From assembly GCA_017656235.1 (NCBI GenBank), contig JACDOF010000014.1:1-64000 (forward strand): a stretch of 64,000 nt of DNA, given 5' to 3'. The notes beneath the pieces were generated by a model. That model was not told the DNA's origin and did not search any database. It saw nothing but the letters and a program-made list of their open reading frames with translations. The position numbers were made by a program, and so were the translations under genes. This document shows, one piece after another, positions 62,077 through 64,000 of this stretch (its first letter is position 1; every line of letters starts with the position of its first letter). The DNA is from Brevibacillus sp. (lineage in GTDB: Bacteria > Bacillota > Bacilli > Brevibacillales > Brevibacillaceae).

Positions 62077-63546
62077 TTAGCGAAACGATTGCTGCAGCTT
62101 GGCCGCCAACTCGCTTAGCTGGCCGATTTCTTTCGTAATGTGGTTGATTTTTTCATGCTGTGTCTCTGCGGTGGCAAACAGCTCTTCCAGGCTGGCGACC
62201 GACTCCTCCGTCACCTGGGTGATGGTAGACATCTCCTGGGACACCTCGCTTGATCGCCGCTTCACCTGATCCATGCTGGCACGCACGTTTTCAACAGCAC
62301 CGAGGAACCCTTCCATTCCTGCTTTCACTTTCTGAATGGAGGCCAGCGTGCGGTTGGTCAGCTCTTGCCCCTTGGAAACGGAAGATTCGCCGTTTTTCAT
62401 CTGCTCAACGGCGTTCTGGCTCTCCTGATGCAGCGACTGCAGGATGGCACTGATCTCCTGGGTGGCTTGAGCACTTTGTTCGGCCAGCTTGCGCACTTCG
62501 TCAGCCACTACGGCAAATCCGCGACCGTGCTCGCCGGCGCGAGCCGATTCGATGGCGGCATTAAGAGCCAGCAGATTGGTTTGATCGGCAATTTGATGAA
62601 TCGTCCCGACGATTTGTTCCACCTTGTCCGACTGCTGATTCAGTTGATAGATGGTTTTGGAAGCTACGCGGACGGTTTCCACGATATGCTGCATCTGCTG
62701 CGACAGCTCGTTCATCATCTCGATGCCCGTCTCCAGGCGGCGGTTGTTTTTCTCTGCTTCTTCCTTGATTGCGTTGGCTTCCTTGTTGACCTGCTCGATT
62801 TCCCGGTCGATTGACCGGACTTCTTCGTCGATCTTCACCGTCGAATTCGCCTGAGTTTCCATACCCGTTGCCACTTCACGGAACGCGACCATCATTTCGT
62901 CATTGTTCCGTTTTGTCACTTCAGCGTGGTCGTGCACTTGAACCGATGTGCTGTCCAGCTGTTCCGTTACATACTGAATGTCGTCAAGCAGCTTGCGCAG
63001 GCGCTGCTCCTTTTCTTCCGCTTCGCTGCGTGCCGCTTCCACTTTGGCCAAGGTGACCTGTCCTGCTGCACAGAGGTAAGAGAGAGCGGCAATCATCAAG
63101 ATGAAAGCGATCACTTTCAGCAACAAATCTATCTCGGAATAATCCCCTTGAAAGATGTGGTAATACCCGGTGTAATACCCGACCACCGTGGCAATCAACA
63201 GCATCGTTCCGCTGGAGACGATCAGCTTCCAATCGAGGTAAGCAGCGAGGAAGCCAAGAATGATAAAGGAGAGGTAGGACATTTCTGGCAGCTGACTGTA
63301 GTGATCAAACGAAATGGAGTAAAACAGGAAGCCGATGGCTACCAAATACCTGATCCACGGACTATTTTTGTTGATAAAATAATAGGGAGAAACGATCAGT
63401 GTTACCAGCAAGCCCAGCGAAACCAGTGAAAAGTAGGAAATGTCTTCATACAGGGCGAGCCAACCGGCAATCCAGAGATGGTTCCAGAGAAGAAAAATCA
63501 TAAATCCTTCTTTGTTGGTTAAGGTGCTGCGGATTACATGCAGCAT
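62077..63546 (-). CDS. Methyl-accepting chemotaxis-like receptor with multi-span membrane domain
   Basis: ATG 63546 ([17 protein letters not shown]) follows AGGGGGG on the minus strand; 489 residues. The N-terminal 175 residues form about six membrane helices without an extracellular sensor domain or HAMP domain. A coiled-coil signalling domain follows (about 180-489) with the conserved hairpin tip region [40 protein letters not shown], here about residues 330-370. It probably senses membrane-related signals (redox or energy) and drives CheA. It is alone. Confidence 0.92.
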   Translation of the reverse strand: MLHVIRSTLTNKEGFMIFLLWNHLWIAGWLALYEDISYFSLVSLGLLVTLIVSPYYFINKNSPWIRYLVAIGFLFYSISFDHYSQLPEMSYLSFIILGFLAAYLDWKLIVSSGTMLLIATVVGYYTGYYHIFQGDYSEIDLLLKVIAFILMIAALSYLCAAGQVTLAKVEAARSEAEEKEQRLRKLLDDIQYVTEQLDSTSVQVHDHAEVTKRNNDEMMVAFREVATGMETQANSTVKIDEEVRSIDREIEQVNKEANAIKEEAEKNNRRLETGIEMMNELSQQMQHIVETVRVASKTIYQLNQQSDKVEQIVGTIHQIADQTNLLALNAAIESARAGEHGRGFAVVADEVRKLAEQSAQATQEISAILQSLHQESQNAVEQMKNGESSVSKGQELTNRTLASIQKVKAGMEGFLGAVENVRASMDQVKRRSSEVSQEMSTITQVTEESVASLEELFATAETQHEKINHITKEIGQLSELAAKLQQSFR

Positions 63547-63817
63547 ATCACAGTGCCCCCCTTTCGTTTGTCTGCGGGTCTCTGTCAAAGGAATTACCCG
63601 CGGGAAATCTGGAATAAACCACTATTTACATTTTACACGGGATTGTTATCCTTGGACTGTCAATATAGTTAAGAAATATTGAAATGTTTACATTATTGCC
63701 CTTTTTAGACCATCGGAAATCGTCCCAAAACAGGCAGCAACCTGCGATGAACATGATCATACACGGACCGCGATGCGGCAGAATAAAAAAGCAAGCCCGA
63801 GACAAGGGGGGTAACAA

Positions 63818-64000
63818 ATGATTCTGATCAGTGCTTGTATGGCTGGACTGGCAACCCGTTACGACGGGAAAGACGCTTATGTGGAAGCTGTGGATCAGTT
63901 GGTGAAGAACGGAAAAGCGATGCTGGTCTGTCCCGAACAGCTTGGCGGTCTGCCCACGCCGCGGCTGCCTGCGGAAATCGTTGGAGGTGACGGCTATGAT
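63818..64000 (+). CDS. DUF523 (YbbK-like) protein, 3' truncated by window end
   Basis: ATG 63818 (MILISACMAGLATRYDG) follows AAGGGGGG. The visible 61 residues match the DUF523 start, with the Cys of SAC and the CPEQLGGLPTPR motif. The family is small, cytosolic and of unknown function. The frame is intact up to the window edge. Confidence 0.9.
   Translation, partial: MILISACMAGLATRYDGKDAYVEAVDQLVKNGKAMLVCPEQLGGLPTPRLPAEIVGGDGYD

Noticed and set aside
62011-62118. 35-codon frame MKPILLVCFAPGSY after arsI
   Set aside because: Its start lies in the arsI terminator loop and its end overlaps the chemoreceptor gene; protein-like look is probably chance.

Overview
The window looks like the chromosome of a Gram-positive Bacillales bacterium, most like Brevibacillus or a relative. 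The reasons are the contiguous order ychF - rpsF - ssb - rpsR - yybS - gdpP - rplI - dnaB - purA - (LysM/G5/M23 peptidase) - walRKHIJ - htrA - rlmH, strong AGGAGG ribosome binding sites, frequent GTG/TTG starts, and Bacillus-type control sites (LexA, PurR, BirA, XylR, CcpA, Fur and ArsR boxes). No rRNA, tRNA or CRISPR array was seen.

Layout. 1-5040 is an accessory zone: the end of a secreted glucosaminidase/trypsin-like fusion, three small leftward genes, an SOS-boxed YolD pair, a frameshifted DUF3800 gene followed by a promoter-stem-terminator unit that looks like a small RNA, an Xre regulator and two tiny coupled genes. 5100-16800 is the conserved replication/ribosome/purine block. 16900-24163 is the WalRK operon and HtrA. 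24164-24942 holds no convincing gene but a nested, interrupted palindrome of about 200 bases between two near-identical terminator hairpins. Then come bioY under a BirA operator, a membrane protein, a CxxH/CxxC protein and rlmH.

27340-38698 is an AT-richer xylo-oligosaccharide island: XylR, a binding protein and two permeases, a GH52 beta-xylosidase, a YesL-like protein, XylA, XylB and an aldose epimerase. Imported xylosides would be cut to xylose and passed to xylulose 5-phosphate. 38699-42650 is a Fur-boxed siderophore region in decay: two intact FecCD permeases, a frameshifted binding protein, no ATPase and a FhuF tail fragment. 42853-47781 is an uncharacterised operon of an iron-type alcohol dehydrogenase, a HisC-like aminotransferase and a complete NitT/TauT-type ABC importer. 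HelD (minus) and an alanine-type symporter (plus) diverge around a candidate small RNA.

52282-58134 is a PTS operon (RpiR regulator, IIB, IIC, small membrane protein, GH4 phospho-glycosidase, IIA, MupG-like DUF871) with a full-match cre site at its promoter. The right end has a TrkA-type K+ channel, a pirin with an MhqR-like operator, a GlpP relic, a Cu/Zn superoxide dismutase that appears to start at ATT, an ArsR-ArsI organoarsenical pair with three matching operators, a membrane chemoreceptor and the start of a DUF523 gene.
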